From Heliocybe sulcata (lineage: Eukaryota > Basidiomycota > Agaricomycetes > Gloeophyllales > Gloeophyllaceae): DNA of 64,000 bases. Each line of letters opens with the position of its first letter. Positions within the stretch are counted from its first letter, which is position 1. The stretch lies in the NCBI GenBank assembly GCA_004369045.1, contig ML213513.1, positions 722,968 to 786,967 on the forward strand, given 5' to 3'. The notes under the pieces are model-generated. The model did no database searches and was not told the origin of the DNA. It saw only the letters and a list, made by a program, of their open reading frames with translations. This document shows, piece after piece, positions 11,758 through 21,697 of the stretch. The position numbers and the translations under genes are program-made.

Positions 11758-14700
11758 ACGAGTCCTGAGGAACGAAGGAGGAGTCTTTAGCGGCCTTGGG
11801 CCGAACAATGATGACTGTGGGAGTAAGATGCCGAGTGATTGTGGGAATCAAAAGTGTAGTCTTGAATACATCTGTTTCAAAGTCCGCCAGTAGTCGAGAC
11901 TACAATTTTGGATTTGTAGTGCCACATTTCAGTAATCTGTCCAGTGCTCGCCCTCCTGTTGCCATGACTGTCTAAAATTTCAAATATATTATCTAGACCA
12001 TATTACACACCATCTCAAATATTTTGGTGATTTTACGAGGCCTCCTGGGTGCACAGTGGGCGTGTTTGTGGAACAGACACTACAAATTGTCCACTTACTC
12101 ATTGCTTACCGTGGAATTATTCCCGCGGAGTTTCAACTACAAGATTTCCGCGCCGGTTGACATTTGAGGCTTCTGATTGGCTGCTGGCTTGCCATTAGAG
12201 CGCTCCTTAGTATTAACTACAAATTGTTGTAGTCGTGTTATTGAAGATTACACTTGAGGCAACTATGACGCAATCAGACCGTAAAAGTTTGAAACTTTTA
12301 CAGTCCAACTACGTCATAGCCCTGCTCAGCCACAACCTGCCTTCAGTCAGTGCTCTGAGACCGATAAAAATACCGTAAAAATCACTAAAAATCAGAATAT
12401 ATTACTGAGAGCAGAAGCGGTGTTATATGATCTATTAAGAGCACCATATATTGTGCGGTAAATCATAGAATCGCTCCTGTAAGCCCAAATGAAGTCCAAT
12501 AAATGTTCTAAATTGCCCAAAAAATCAGGATGACTGGGAAGTACACAATAACCAATGATTCTAGCTTATGTAAGCCCAAAACTGGTGTGGAGTGGCTTCT
12601 GACAGTCCAGTGATGTAAAAAATTGCTTAAAAATGCGCAAAAGAAACCAGGACAACTGGCAGTAATTAGCTGGGCAGTGAATTCATGATTATGTAAACAT
12701 TGAAAAAATGCAGAACAGGTGTTGTACTAGGATTGCTGGGATAGGCCCTAGTAGACCAAAACTTGCTCAACCCAATTTCAGGCATGTGTCTGTCATTACA
12801 GCACGAAATGCTCATAGAGATAGAATCAATCTGCTTGGTGCACAGCAGTTTGCAAATGATACACAGCAGCAGCTTGTAGACTTTTATTCTGTGGATAAGT
12901 GGAAGGTGCCCACACAACACAATAAGCAGAAAAATAGGAAGAAGTCTAGGCATCTACATGCTTCTGAGAGTATTGAATCAGCTACACAGGAAATTCTTTG
13001 GGGCTTGCCCCCTAATTCCACTCAACATGTTCCTGGGAAATTATCAATCTGCAAAGGTATGCCTGTACTTATCAAAAAGAATGAAGCAACTGAGTGCTGT
13101 ATCACAAATGGTGCTGAGGCTAAAATTGTATCATGGCATAGTCATCAAGAAGACAGAGTTGCTGTTCTCGACACTCTGTTTGTTGAGCTAATTAATCCCC
13201 CACGTAATATACAGCTTGATGGGCTTCCACCAAATGTCGTCCCTCTTACCAGAAATTCTGTGGATATCACATGCAAAATGCCAGATGATACAGAGGAACG
13301 GATTTCCAGACAACAGATCCTAGTATTACCTAACTTTGCAATGACTGATTATGCTTCACAGGGCAGAACTAGGCCTAATAATGTTGTAGACCTGAATAAC
13401 TGTTCAAATCATCAGTCTTACTACACCTGTTTATCTAGAAGTGCATCTGCAGAAGGGACTATTATGATACAAGGTTTTGATCCTAATAAGATCATGGGAG
13501 AAGCATCAGGTTATCTTCGACAAGAGTTCCGAGAGCTTGAAACTTTGGATCATATTACTGAGCTGCATTTTGATAATGCTCTTCCTAGTCATATAGAAGG
13601 ACACCGGAGAAACACTTTGGTTACTGCTTATCAGTTATGGAAGAAAGATGAATGCCCAAAAAAAGTACATACAGCAATAAAGTGGTCCCAGTCAGATCCA
13701 TTCAAACTGGTAGATCCAACTGAAGATGCTATATGGCCATATAAGCATGATAAGCAGACTAATGTAGAGAATGTAAAGAAACCAATAAGGACAGTCTCTC
13801 TAGTAGAACCTCCAAATGTCAAAGCCAAGCAATCAGAACATGCTCTAGAACCAAATGCATATACCAATGACATGGCACCTAGGGGATTCATATGGCATTC
13901 AACTTATAGTTGTGCATATGATGCTTTGCTAACAATAATTTATAATGTTTGGAGAGAAAATCCAGTCAAATGGTCACGAGAACTACAGGTCAATGACTCT
14001 ATGACATTGCTATTAAATGGTTTTGAAGAGATACAGGAAGGTTCCAGGACTATGGAGAGCTGCAGAGATGACTTAAGAAAGGCTCTAAATATAATGGATT
14101 GCCATAGATTTCCACTTAGAAGAGGAGAGGGCACCAGCGTTGCAGAATTATGCAATGAACTATTCAAAGTGCAAGATCTTGGCACAGTGACCTCTGACTG
14201 TCATACCTGTGGCTCAAGCAAAGATGTGCCAATTGAGACTCTGCTCTTTAACTGTTATGCACAAGCAGAGATCCATACAAATGAGACTCCTAGACTGACT
14301 ATCAAGCATTGGCTATCTTCATACCTTGCTCCTTCTGGAGTATACCATGGTGTACGGTGCTGTGGACAGAATGTGCAGACCATAACAGCCTTAAGAAAGA
14401 CCCCATGTTTTTTTGCTTTCAGTATAGCTCACTCTAATCTTGCCCTTACAAGGTCTCTGACACTTACAGTCAATAAGAAAAAGAGGCTTACCCTACGTGG
14501 TATAGTGTACTTTGGTGAATTCCACTTTACATGTAGATTCATTACTAAAAGCAGAGATGTATATTTCAATGATGGTGCACAAACTGGGTGGCAGTGTATC
14601 CTTGAAGGTAATCTGGAGAATATGGATATATATAGTCTACTTACATGTCGGGGAAAATCAGCCTCCCTAGCACTGTATATGCAGTCTCTGTGACAGACTC

Positions 14701-15030
14701 AGTGGTAGAATTTCAATCTCATTTTTTAGATCTTATCCTCAAATGTACATAAACAAGCATGTGCTCTCATGTGTATATGTTCTTCTATGTCTATCAACTT
14801 TTTTGACCTCAGTATCTAGGTATGTGCTCTTATACTTTGGTTCTTCATGTAGATAGCAGATCTGTCTGTGTATATAGATACTATATCAACTACTTGTAAA
14901 CTATTGTGGAACACACTGCCTCTTTACGACTGTACATCATATTTGAGTGAAGTGTGCCTAAATTATCTCAGAAAGTCTCAAGCTCAGGACTCGTATCATG
15001 CCATGCATAGCAGTGGCCCACTTCCACAAG
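11758..15030 (+). mobile_element. Helentron copy A1, internally deleted
   Basis: Rolling-circle DNA transposon. It starts with ACGAGTCCTGAG after TT (11758-11769). The inverted word CTCAGGACTCGT lies at 14983-14994, exactly 36 nt before the end, and is followed by a GTGG...CCAC hairpin and a terminal CAAG next to T. These asymmetric terminal inverted repeats and the T/T target are the hallmarks of Helitron2/Helentron. A leader of about 950 bp is joined directly to the last part of the helicase gene, so the Rep and front helicase parts present in copy B are missing. The leader is about 95% like that of A2 by eye. The junction with coding sequence lies at 12715-12730 beside the word ACTAG, which also occurs at the matching place in copy B, suggesting deletion through microhomology. 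Confidence 0.9.
12708..14693 (+). CDS. Truncated Helentron protein: helicase tail plus cysteine-peptidase-like domain
   Basis: Uninterrupted 661-codon frame with a true ATG that comes from leader sequence. From about residue 8 (RIAGIGPSRPKLAQ) it is colinear with the end of the copy B helicase protein. It keeps the SF1B C-terminal motifs (VSVITARNAHRDRIN; DYASQGRTRPNNVVDL; YTCLSRSASAEG) but lacks Walker A and B, so it cannot be an active helicase by itself. After a linker comes the peptidase-like domain: WHSTYSCAYDALL (Cys about residue 400), a CHTCG...C zinc-like knuckle (about 500), FHFTCRF (His about 606) and YFNDG (Asp about 621). Many differences from copy B are at third codon positions, with no stop in 661 codons, which suggests selection acted on the lineage. 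It could be an untranslated remnant or a trans-acting partner of full elements. Confidence 0.75.
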   Translation: MQNRCCTRIAGIGPSRPKLAQPNFRHVSVITARNAHRDRINLLGAQQFANDTQQQLVDFYSVDKWKVPTQHNKQKNRKKSRHLHASESIESATQEILWGLPPNSTQHVPGKLSICKGMPVLIKKNEATECCITNGAEAKIVSWHSHQEDRVAVLDTLFVELINPPRNIQLDGLPPNVVPLTRNSVDITCKMPDDTEERISRQQILVLPNFAMTDYASQGRTRPNNVVDLNNCSNHQSYYTCLSRSASAEGTIMIQGFDPNKIMGEASGYLRQEFRELETLDHITELHFDNALPSHIEGHRRNTLVTAYQLWKKDECPKKVHTAIKWSQSDPFKLVDPTEDAIWPYKHDKQTNVENVKKPIRTVSLVEPPNVKAKQSEHALEPNAYTNDMAPRGFIWHSTYSCAYDALLTIIYNVWRENPVKWSRELQVNDSMTLLLNGFEEIQEGSRTMESCRDDLRKALNIMDCHRFPLRRGEGTSVAELCNELFKVQDLGTVTSDCHTCGSSKDVPIETLLFNCYAQAEIHTNETPRLTIKHWLSSYLAPSGVYHGVRCCGQNVQTITALRKTPCFFAFSIAHSNLALTRSLTLTVNKKKRLTLRGIVYFGEFHFTCRFITKSRDVYFNDGAQTGWQCILEGNLENMDIYSLLTCRGKSASLALYMQSL

Positions 15031-15550
15031 TAGTCCGATGCAGGGTTGCAAGCATGGTACCGAGTTCCATGCATGAAGCCACGCTTCTTGGAGAACGATC
15101 TGCAAGTTCGGGATCGACTAGTGGGTGTCCGCGTAATGCGATATATTCCAGGAGCGGAGTCAATTACCCGCTTATTCGTATTTGTAGGGGTATATAGCGA
15201 GATTGACCGTGAGATATCCATAAGAGCGGCGGTCTTCGCTATGGGAATGTAATCCACTGGTATGAGAGTGCGAGGAAATTCATGGCTGTTATTTGCAGTC
15301 GTCATTTTGTTGCAATTCCTTGACGGTGTAGGACTGGAGCCCTGCTGGCTGCTCTCTCTTGAGGGACTCGTCAAATATACAGTGCTTGGTCATCAGTTGT
15401 CAACCTGAGCGACGTTCAGTAGGATCTCAGTCGGACACATCAAGCTGTAGAATGTGCAAAGCAGATACAGTATAACATAGTAAAGCTCGCATCTTTAATG
15501 CAGTACGCAGCACCTCCGCAAGAGAGTTGACCATATATGTAGGGTTCATA
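15031..15550. other. Host spacer between two inverted Helentron copies
   Basis: 520 bp of non-transposon sequence between the 3' ends of A1 and A2. A minus-strand frame (15374 down to about 15031) has no recognised motif. The two elements have different flanks, so they arose from separate insertions. Confidence 0.5.
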
Positions 15551-16729
15551 CTTGTGGAAGTGGGCCACTGCTATGCATGGCATGATACGAGTCCTGAGCT
15601 TGAGACTTTCTGAGATTGATATTTAGGCACACTTCACTCATATATGTTGTACAGTGGTAAAGATGCAGTGCATTCCACAGTAGTGTACAAGCAGTTGGTA
15701 TAGTATCTATATGCATGAGGAGCACTGTTCAATTTAACTAATCTTCCAGTTCACTTTTGTGGTCAAAACCTGTTCTGCAATTCTTCAATGCTTACATAAC
15801 TATGAATACACTGCCCAACTAATTACTGCCAGCTGTCTTGATTTTGTTGTGCAATTTTAAGCAATTTTTAACTTCACGGGACTGTCAGAAGCCACTCCAC
15901 ACTGTTTTTGGGCTTATATAAGCTAGAATCATTGGTTGTTGTGTACTTCCCAGTCATCCTGATTTTCTGAGCAATTCAGGACATTTATTGGACTTCCTTT
16001 GGGCTTACATTAGTGATTCTATGATGTACCGCACATTATATGGTGCTATTAATAGATCTTATAACACTGCTTCTGGTCTCAGTAATATATTCTGATTTTT
16101 AGTGATTTCTATGGTATTTTTATCGGTCTCAGAGCACTGACTGAAGGCAGATTGTGGCTGAGCAGGGCTATGACGTAGTTGGACTGTAAAAGTTTCAAAC
16201 TTTTACGGTCTGATTGCATCATAGTTGCTTCAAGCATAATCTTTAATAAAACGACTACAACCATTTGTAGTCAATACTAAGGAGCGCTCTAATGGCAAGC
16301 CAACAGCCAATCAGAAGCCTCAAATGTCAACCGGCGCGGAAGTCTTGTAGTTGAAACTCCGCTGGACTGGTCCCACGGTAAGCAATGAGTAAGTAGACAA
16401 TTTGTAGTGCCTGTTCCAAAGACATGCCCACTGTGCAGCCAGGAGCACTTCTAAAATCACCAAAATATTTGAGATGGTGTCTAATATGGTCTAGATAATA
16501 TATTTGAAATTACAGGTAGTCATGGCAACTGGAGGGTAAGCACTGGACGGATTACTGAAATGTGGCACTACAAATCCAAAATTGTAGTCTCGACTACCAG
16601 TGGACTTCGAAAAAAATGTATTCAAGACTACACTTTTGATTCCCACAATTGCTCGGCATCTTATTCCCACAGTCATCATTGTTCGGCCCAAGGCCGCTAA
16701 AGACTCCTCCTTCGTTCCTCAGGACTCGT
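15551..16729 (-). mobile_element. Helentron copy A2, non-autonomous
   Basis: Reads 5' to 3' on the minus strand. The 5' end ACGAGTCCTGAG is at 16729-16718, and the inverted word at 15598-15587 lies 36 nt from the 3' end (15551), with the same GTGG...CCAC hairpin and terminal CAAG. It is 1179 bp long: about 950 bp of leader homologous to A1 joined to about 220 bp of 3' end, with no coding sequence. The leader breakpoint follows the word GCAGAACAGGT, the same place where A1 lost its interior. Flanks are TT on the 5' side and T on the 3' side. Confidence 0.9.
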
Positions 16730-17111
16730 AACAGGTTGATACTTTCAATAAATTACCAGGGAAATGTCCAAGGGGCGGACAGAAATAAAATAAAAGACCG
16801 GACGTCAGAAATCTCAGTTAAGGGTCTCTAGGCTCCCCCCCCCCCCCCGTGGGAATGTCCCACGGTCTAAAAAGGCAAATGTCGCAAAACATATTTTTCT
16901 CCATAGTGTGATAAATATCCTGTACCTGCCCCGGCACTCTGGACAGTGGTCTATGGCTCTGTTATTACTTGGAAAATAGTTTTAATGAGAAGCAAGTGTT
17001 TTATAAAAGACTATCCAAAGTGGTATATAAGAGAGAGTTAAGCAATATACGTCGCATTAATCGGGCAACGGGTAACGAAGCCGCAAGCTGCTTACGTCCA
17101 TACGGGATAGT
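16730..17111. other. Intergenic spacer
   Basis: Lies between Helentron A2 and the end of the PHD-bearing gene. Apart from the poly-C tract at 16835-16848 nothing is recognised. Confidence 0.4.
16835..16848. repeat. Poly-C tract (14 C)
   Basis: A run of 14 C in the spacer beside Helentron A2. Its length may vary or be miscalled. Confidence 0.7.
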
Positions 17112-20100
17112 TCAGTTTGTCCTCTGCTTCTTTCTTGAGCCAAGAGAAGGGACTCTGATCTTGAGGTTCAAGCGGGCTTTCGACTCACAGGTGTCTGAGC
17201 AGAACCAAGCGCCCGAGGGCTCTTCGAGCAAATCGACACACTCGAAATGAAACTGAGGATATGTCAGCAAAAGAACAGCGAAGATTAGAATTAGCCTGAC
17301 CCATCCGCTACAGTCCGGTCCATCACACTTCACCATGTCGCCTTCCTCGGGACCCCTGCACCAGCAGAACTCGTCTCTGTCTGCATCGTCTCTCTCCGGA
17401 GGTGCAGCATTACGACCCGCGCTAGTTACAGACTCACACTGTTGAGAATATTTGACTTCATAAAGTAAATAGATGAGCCTGGCGCCGCTTGTATGACACA
17501 AGGATCACACTTACCGTTCACCAAAGCCGCGATGTCAGGTTCATTGATCTCTGCATCAGCGGCAGTCCGCTTCCTGTTCCTTAAGTCAGGAACAACGCAC
17601 GACGGTGCTGGCGCTCGAAAATCCTCAGCATCGTCGTGTCCGGTCGTTGATTGCTCAGTAGCAGTGGTGGCCTGGGATGGGGGTCCTGCAATGACAGCTT
17701 GGTCGAGTCCGGCATTCGAAGCGGCGGGTATATCACAGGAGGTCACAGAGGGCGACAGTGGCATGGAACTGCCAAAGAAGTCATCCACAGTAGGATCGGT
17801 CTCCTCCAAACTATGGGTATCGGGAGCCCTGCATAGCCGAAGTAAGCATACTGTAGTGTTTTGATCAATTCGGCACGGCCTGTGACTCGTGACCCATTTG
17901 ACGGATTCGTCAGTTCGTCAGAGCTGTGCATGACCCGTGACAGCCTCCAAATATCCGTCAATATCCGGTTCTAGCAGGGTGTTTCTCTGATAATCTTTAC
18001 CTTCCAGCATGGTGAACTACTAGCTGCACTAGTATGGTACTTCTGCTAGCATCTTTAAAGGCCTCTGCACATGTCGGAAAAAAATTGAATTTTTTACAAA
18101 TATCTTCACCAAAAAACACTTTCGTCAGTCGTCTCTGTGACCCGTGACATGCGTCAATTTTTGGCTCTGTCAGTGCCCTCCGTGACCCGTGACTGCCAAA
18201 TCGATTTAAACACTACAGTAATCACCGAACAATATAGAAAAGATTAATACCTCATCACTACGCGAGAACTGTGAGCTTCGGAAATAGGGAGCGCAACAAC
18301 TCGCTTCGCTTTGGCACGTTGTTTCCTTGGCTTGGTCTTGTACCGCTCTCGCATTGAGTCCCTTTCGGCATCTGAGATTGCGAAGGCCGCACAATGGCAC
18401 TCTTTGTCTACCCTGGGATGAACCGTGTCAAAGTGTGCATCGAAGTTATACTTCCAGATTGCATCCGACGGAGTCGGACAAGCAGGGCACACTGTTGGGA
18501 CATTTGTACATGGTGAAGTCTTCGTGCACTTTCCTGCACTAGTGAGTTGCACCTTGTAGAGGTTCCGACATTGGGAGTGTTGCATGTCAATGATATCCTT
18601 ACCACCGGGACCCTTGCACAGCCGGATTCTGCACAGATTCCCCAAGTTAAGGCACAAGCCGCACGGCGAATCTGCGCGGAGGATTTGGGCATCGAAAAGA
18701 AGGTGAAGTGAAATATGTTCAATGAGCTTGGGTCCTTTATCGATAACGAGCCATGGGCAGAGGTGGCAGCGGTGTTCTTCATTGCAGCTATCCTGTGAAT
18801 CGACATCCACATCGCATAAGAAGCAAGCTTTCTCTAAAGGATCGTGAGGCCAGGAATGGCGAGAAAATGACAAAACACGCACCATCAAAAGAACGGTAAG
18901 GAAATGTCAAAGTCAGGGGTAATTTGGGGAGATCGTCGATCTCCTGCTTCAGCCGTTCATATAAGAGAAGGGAGGCCGCCTTCAGCGACTCTGAATCAAA
19001 AATATATGTCGGTGCACTATCCTGGGTCTTCCGAGTGCTAGGCTTGAGCTCCGGGTTCACAACTTCAACCCAGCACCCCTCAAGCTCCCTCGACAACGAG
19101 ACTCCGGGTAATTGTTCGAATTCACTCGTCCACTCTCATTCTTCCGTGGATGTATTGCGTGCAGCGTCGACCGATTCCAGCTGTGCGCGAGACCGCTGCA
19201 CAAGGCGCATAATCTGCACTCTGACACGGACACTTGGCTCACGCAGATCAGAGCACGGTACGGTCTGTACGGTTTCGTTATTGATACGAATGTCGATGAC
19301 AAGGGCAGCTGCAAGAAATACACGGCCATTACATCGTACAAGAGTGAGGACGGGGCTGTGGATATCGAGAAGAGACAGCCCCTCGTCGTACGAGCACACA
19401 AGGGTCCTGGCTGTAGATTCATTATATGCAGACAAGCCATTGATGCGCCGCAGGCGATCCTTTGAGCTCTGGATACTCATTGGTTTTGAGTACATCTGTA
19501 AGATCCTCGCCTTGTGCTGTCGATTGGCTAGATCCGGGACCCCAGCATCCATCGGAATCCAGGCGCTGTATGTCACGCACATAGTAGTATCGCCCGGCTC
19601 CTGAGGATTCACAACCGTGGGCATTTCAGACGAGACCAAGTCCTCGAGTTCAGGTTCCACATCCTCATCCTGGTCGACTGCCGACTTTTCCGGAGCTCCA
19701 TAGCCAGGCTGTATCTCGGTGGGATCAGTGACAGCGACTGGGCTCCCTTGGAGTGTGATGCCCATCTCGTCTTGCTCTTCAACATCCTCTTCTCGTTCCC
19801 TGGCACATATACCACCGATGAGCATGACTTTATCTTGACCGAACGGGCAGAGTATATCAAAGCCGCCAGATGACTCCATTTTTTCGAACAGAGGCGTGAA
19901 CCGGCACTGCTGAAGTGCTTTTACCGCCTTGTGCTTCCCGAGTTGCCATGACGTGAGTAGGACAACACGATTCAAGGATACATCACCCTTCCACGAGGAG
20001 GGATTTATATGATCGTACTTACGAGCCACTACCCCGTCACCTGAGCATAAAGTCGGTAACTTCAGGCGGCGAGGACCCTGATCCCATTCCGGATGCAACT

Positions 20101-20432
20101 GAAGTAGCGAAGAGCAGAGGGAGGCGGTTGTTAGTCTAGACGATAACTGTAGCTGATCTGTGTTGGTATCATTCCCGACCATAGTCCGTACAATGCCGAA
20201 TAGTGTTTCCAGAGAGTCTGTTCCCAGAAGGATCAGGTAGAACTTGCCATTCGGGTTTGCTGACATTGCTTTCGCGACACAGAAGTACGCATTCTTGATC
20301 ATGGTCATCACATCGTAGTACAATTGAACTGGAACGAAGCCACCCTTGTTCTCGGCGTAGAGCGCCAGACAGAGATGAGCGGCCGCCGAAAGAGACTCCA
20401 GCTGTCCACTCAGATCAAGTTGAACATCAGTT
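17112..20432 (-). pseudogene. Repetitive transposase-like gene with zinc-binding and PHD regions, 3' part
   Basis: Large minus-strand gene cut by Helentron B at 20432/20433. Exons: 20432-18883, 18833-18251, 17828 to about 17510, then two PHD exons (about 17445-17301 and 17252-17112). The first exon reads AAAHLCLALYAENKGG...LYYDVMTMIKNAYFC and DSLETLFGIVRTMVGND, resembling the region around the last acidic residue in RNase H-fold transposases (hAT/P/KDZ type); this is inference. Then come VEVVNPELKP, a Cys/His-rich region (CHLCPW, CGLCLNLGNLC, CPACPT) and a PHD finger (CWC...CDGPDCSGW|FHFEC...WFCSDTC) split by a 48-bp intron. It matches a multicopy mushroom gene family as I remember it. An in-frame TGA near 19136 and an unclear splice phase near 17450 suggest it is dead even apart from the insertion. 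Confidence 0.6.
17851..18218. mobile_element. TA-flanked MITE inside an intron
   Basis: About 368 bp with terminal inverted repeats: the left end CTGTAGTGTTTTGATCAATT matches the inverted right end CTGTAGTGTTTAAATCGATT with few mismatches. Both sides are flanked by TA (17849-17850 and 18219-18220), the target duplication of the Tc1/mariner superfamily. It contains no coding sequence. Several copies of GTGACCCGTGAC-like words lie just inside both ends and could be transposase-binding repeats. It sits in a 422-bp intron (17829-18250) of the transposase-like/PHD gene, whose other introns are about 50 bp, so the extra length is explained by this insertion. Confidence 0.75.
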
Positions 20433-21697
20433 ACGAGTCCTGAGTTTACGGAGGAGGAGTCTTTAGCGACATGGAGCCGAATGATGATGATCGTGAGAAG
20501 AGTATGCCGAGAAGTGGTGGGAATCTAAAGTGTAGTCGAGACTACAAAATATTGATACTCCGCTTGTAGTTGAGACTACAATTCTGGATTTGTAGTGCCA
20601 CATTTCATTAATGCGCCCAGTGCTCACCTTCCGCTTGCTGTATCAATCCCATATTTCAAATATAATATTTTCATTACATTCCCTACCTCTCCAAATATTT
20701 TCGTGATTTTACGGTTGAATCTGAGCCTGCAGTGAGCATCACAACAAACTGGAGACTACAAATCACTTACTTACCTGTTGCTTATCGTGAGAGAGAATTG
20801 TCGGAGTTTCAGCCACAGGATTTCCGCGCCGGTTGGGAATCCTGGCTTCTGATTGGCTGGTGGCTTGTAATGGAGCGCTACTTACTATTGACAACAAAGT
20901 TTTGTAGTCGGACTATGATAGATTCTGCTTAAGGCAACTATGACGCACATGCAGCTCGAGAATTGCAACTATTGCACCTGCAAGTGCATCATAGCCCTGC
21001 TCTGACATAATCAGCATGATGTAAACTTGTGCTGCCTTCAAATGAAGCGATAAAATATGGGAAAATCACGAAAAATCACGAAATATTACAGGAGACAGGG
21101 GCAGTGCTATAATAGCTATTAATAGCACTTTGCCGCTCACGGGGTCCTGTATAAAAGCTTTCAGCTGTTGAAATCAGGTCAAAAAATTGCCAAAAATGTG
21201 CCAAAAATCAGGATAAGCAGTGGTACTTAGCTGCTCAGCATTTTATGCTTATGTAATCATCTAGCTAGTTCTGGGTGGCATTCAGCAGCCTCAAATAAGT
21301 GTAAAAATGCCCCAAAAAATTGGAATAATCAAGAGCAATCAGCCACCTGTATATCTATGCTTACATAAGCACATGAAAAATGCGGAATAGCCTCTTATAG
21401 CAGAAATAAACTAAAAACATCGTGCAAAAATGCGCAAAAAATCAAGATAACCAAGGACACTCAGGTAACCAAGTATTGATGCTTATATAAGCACAAAAAC
21501 CAGTAGAAATAAAGTGATAAATGTGCTGAAGTGAACAGTGCTGTGCATTTGGCCGGCATCTTCCAGTAGTCCTAATATAGAAGGTGCAACTGTATAGCTG
21601 CAAGTCCATATTCTCACGCAACTTCCTCTACTGTTTGAGTCACATTTTTTCAGTGTTAACACCACTAACTCTGACTTCTGAGACGGTGCTACCACAC

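Noticed and set aside
15362-15372. GGGACTCGTC between A1 and A2 as another Helentron end
   Set aside because: It lacks the CTCAGGACTCGT context, the 36-nt spacing and the terminal hairpin.
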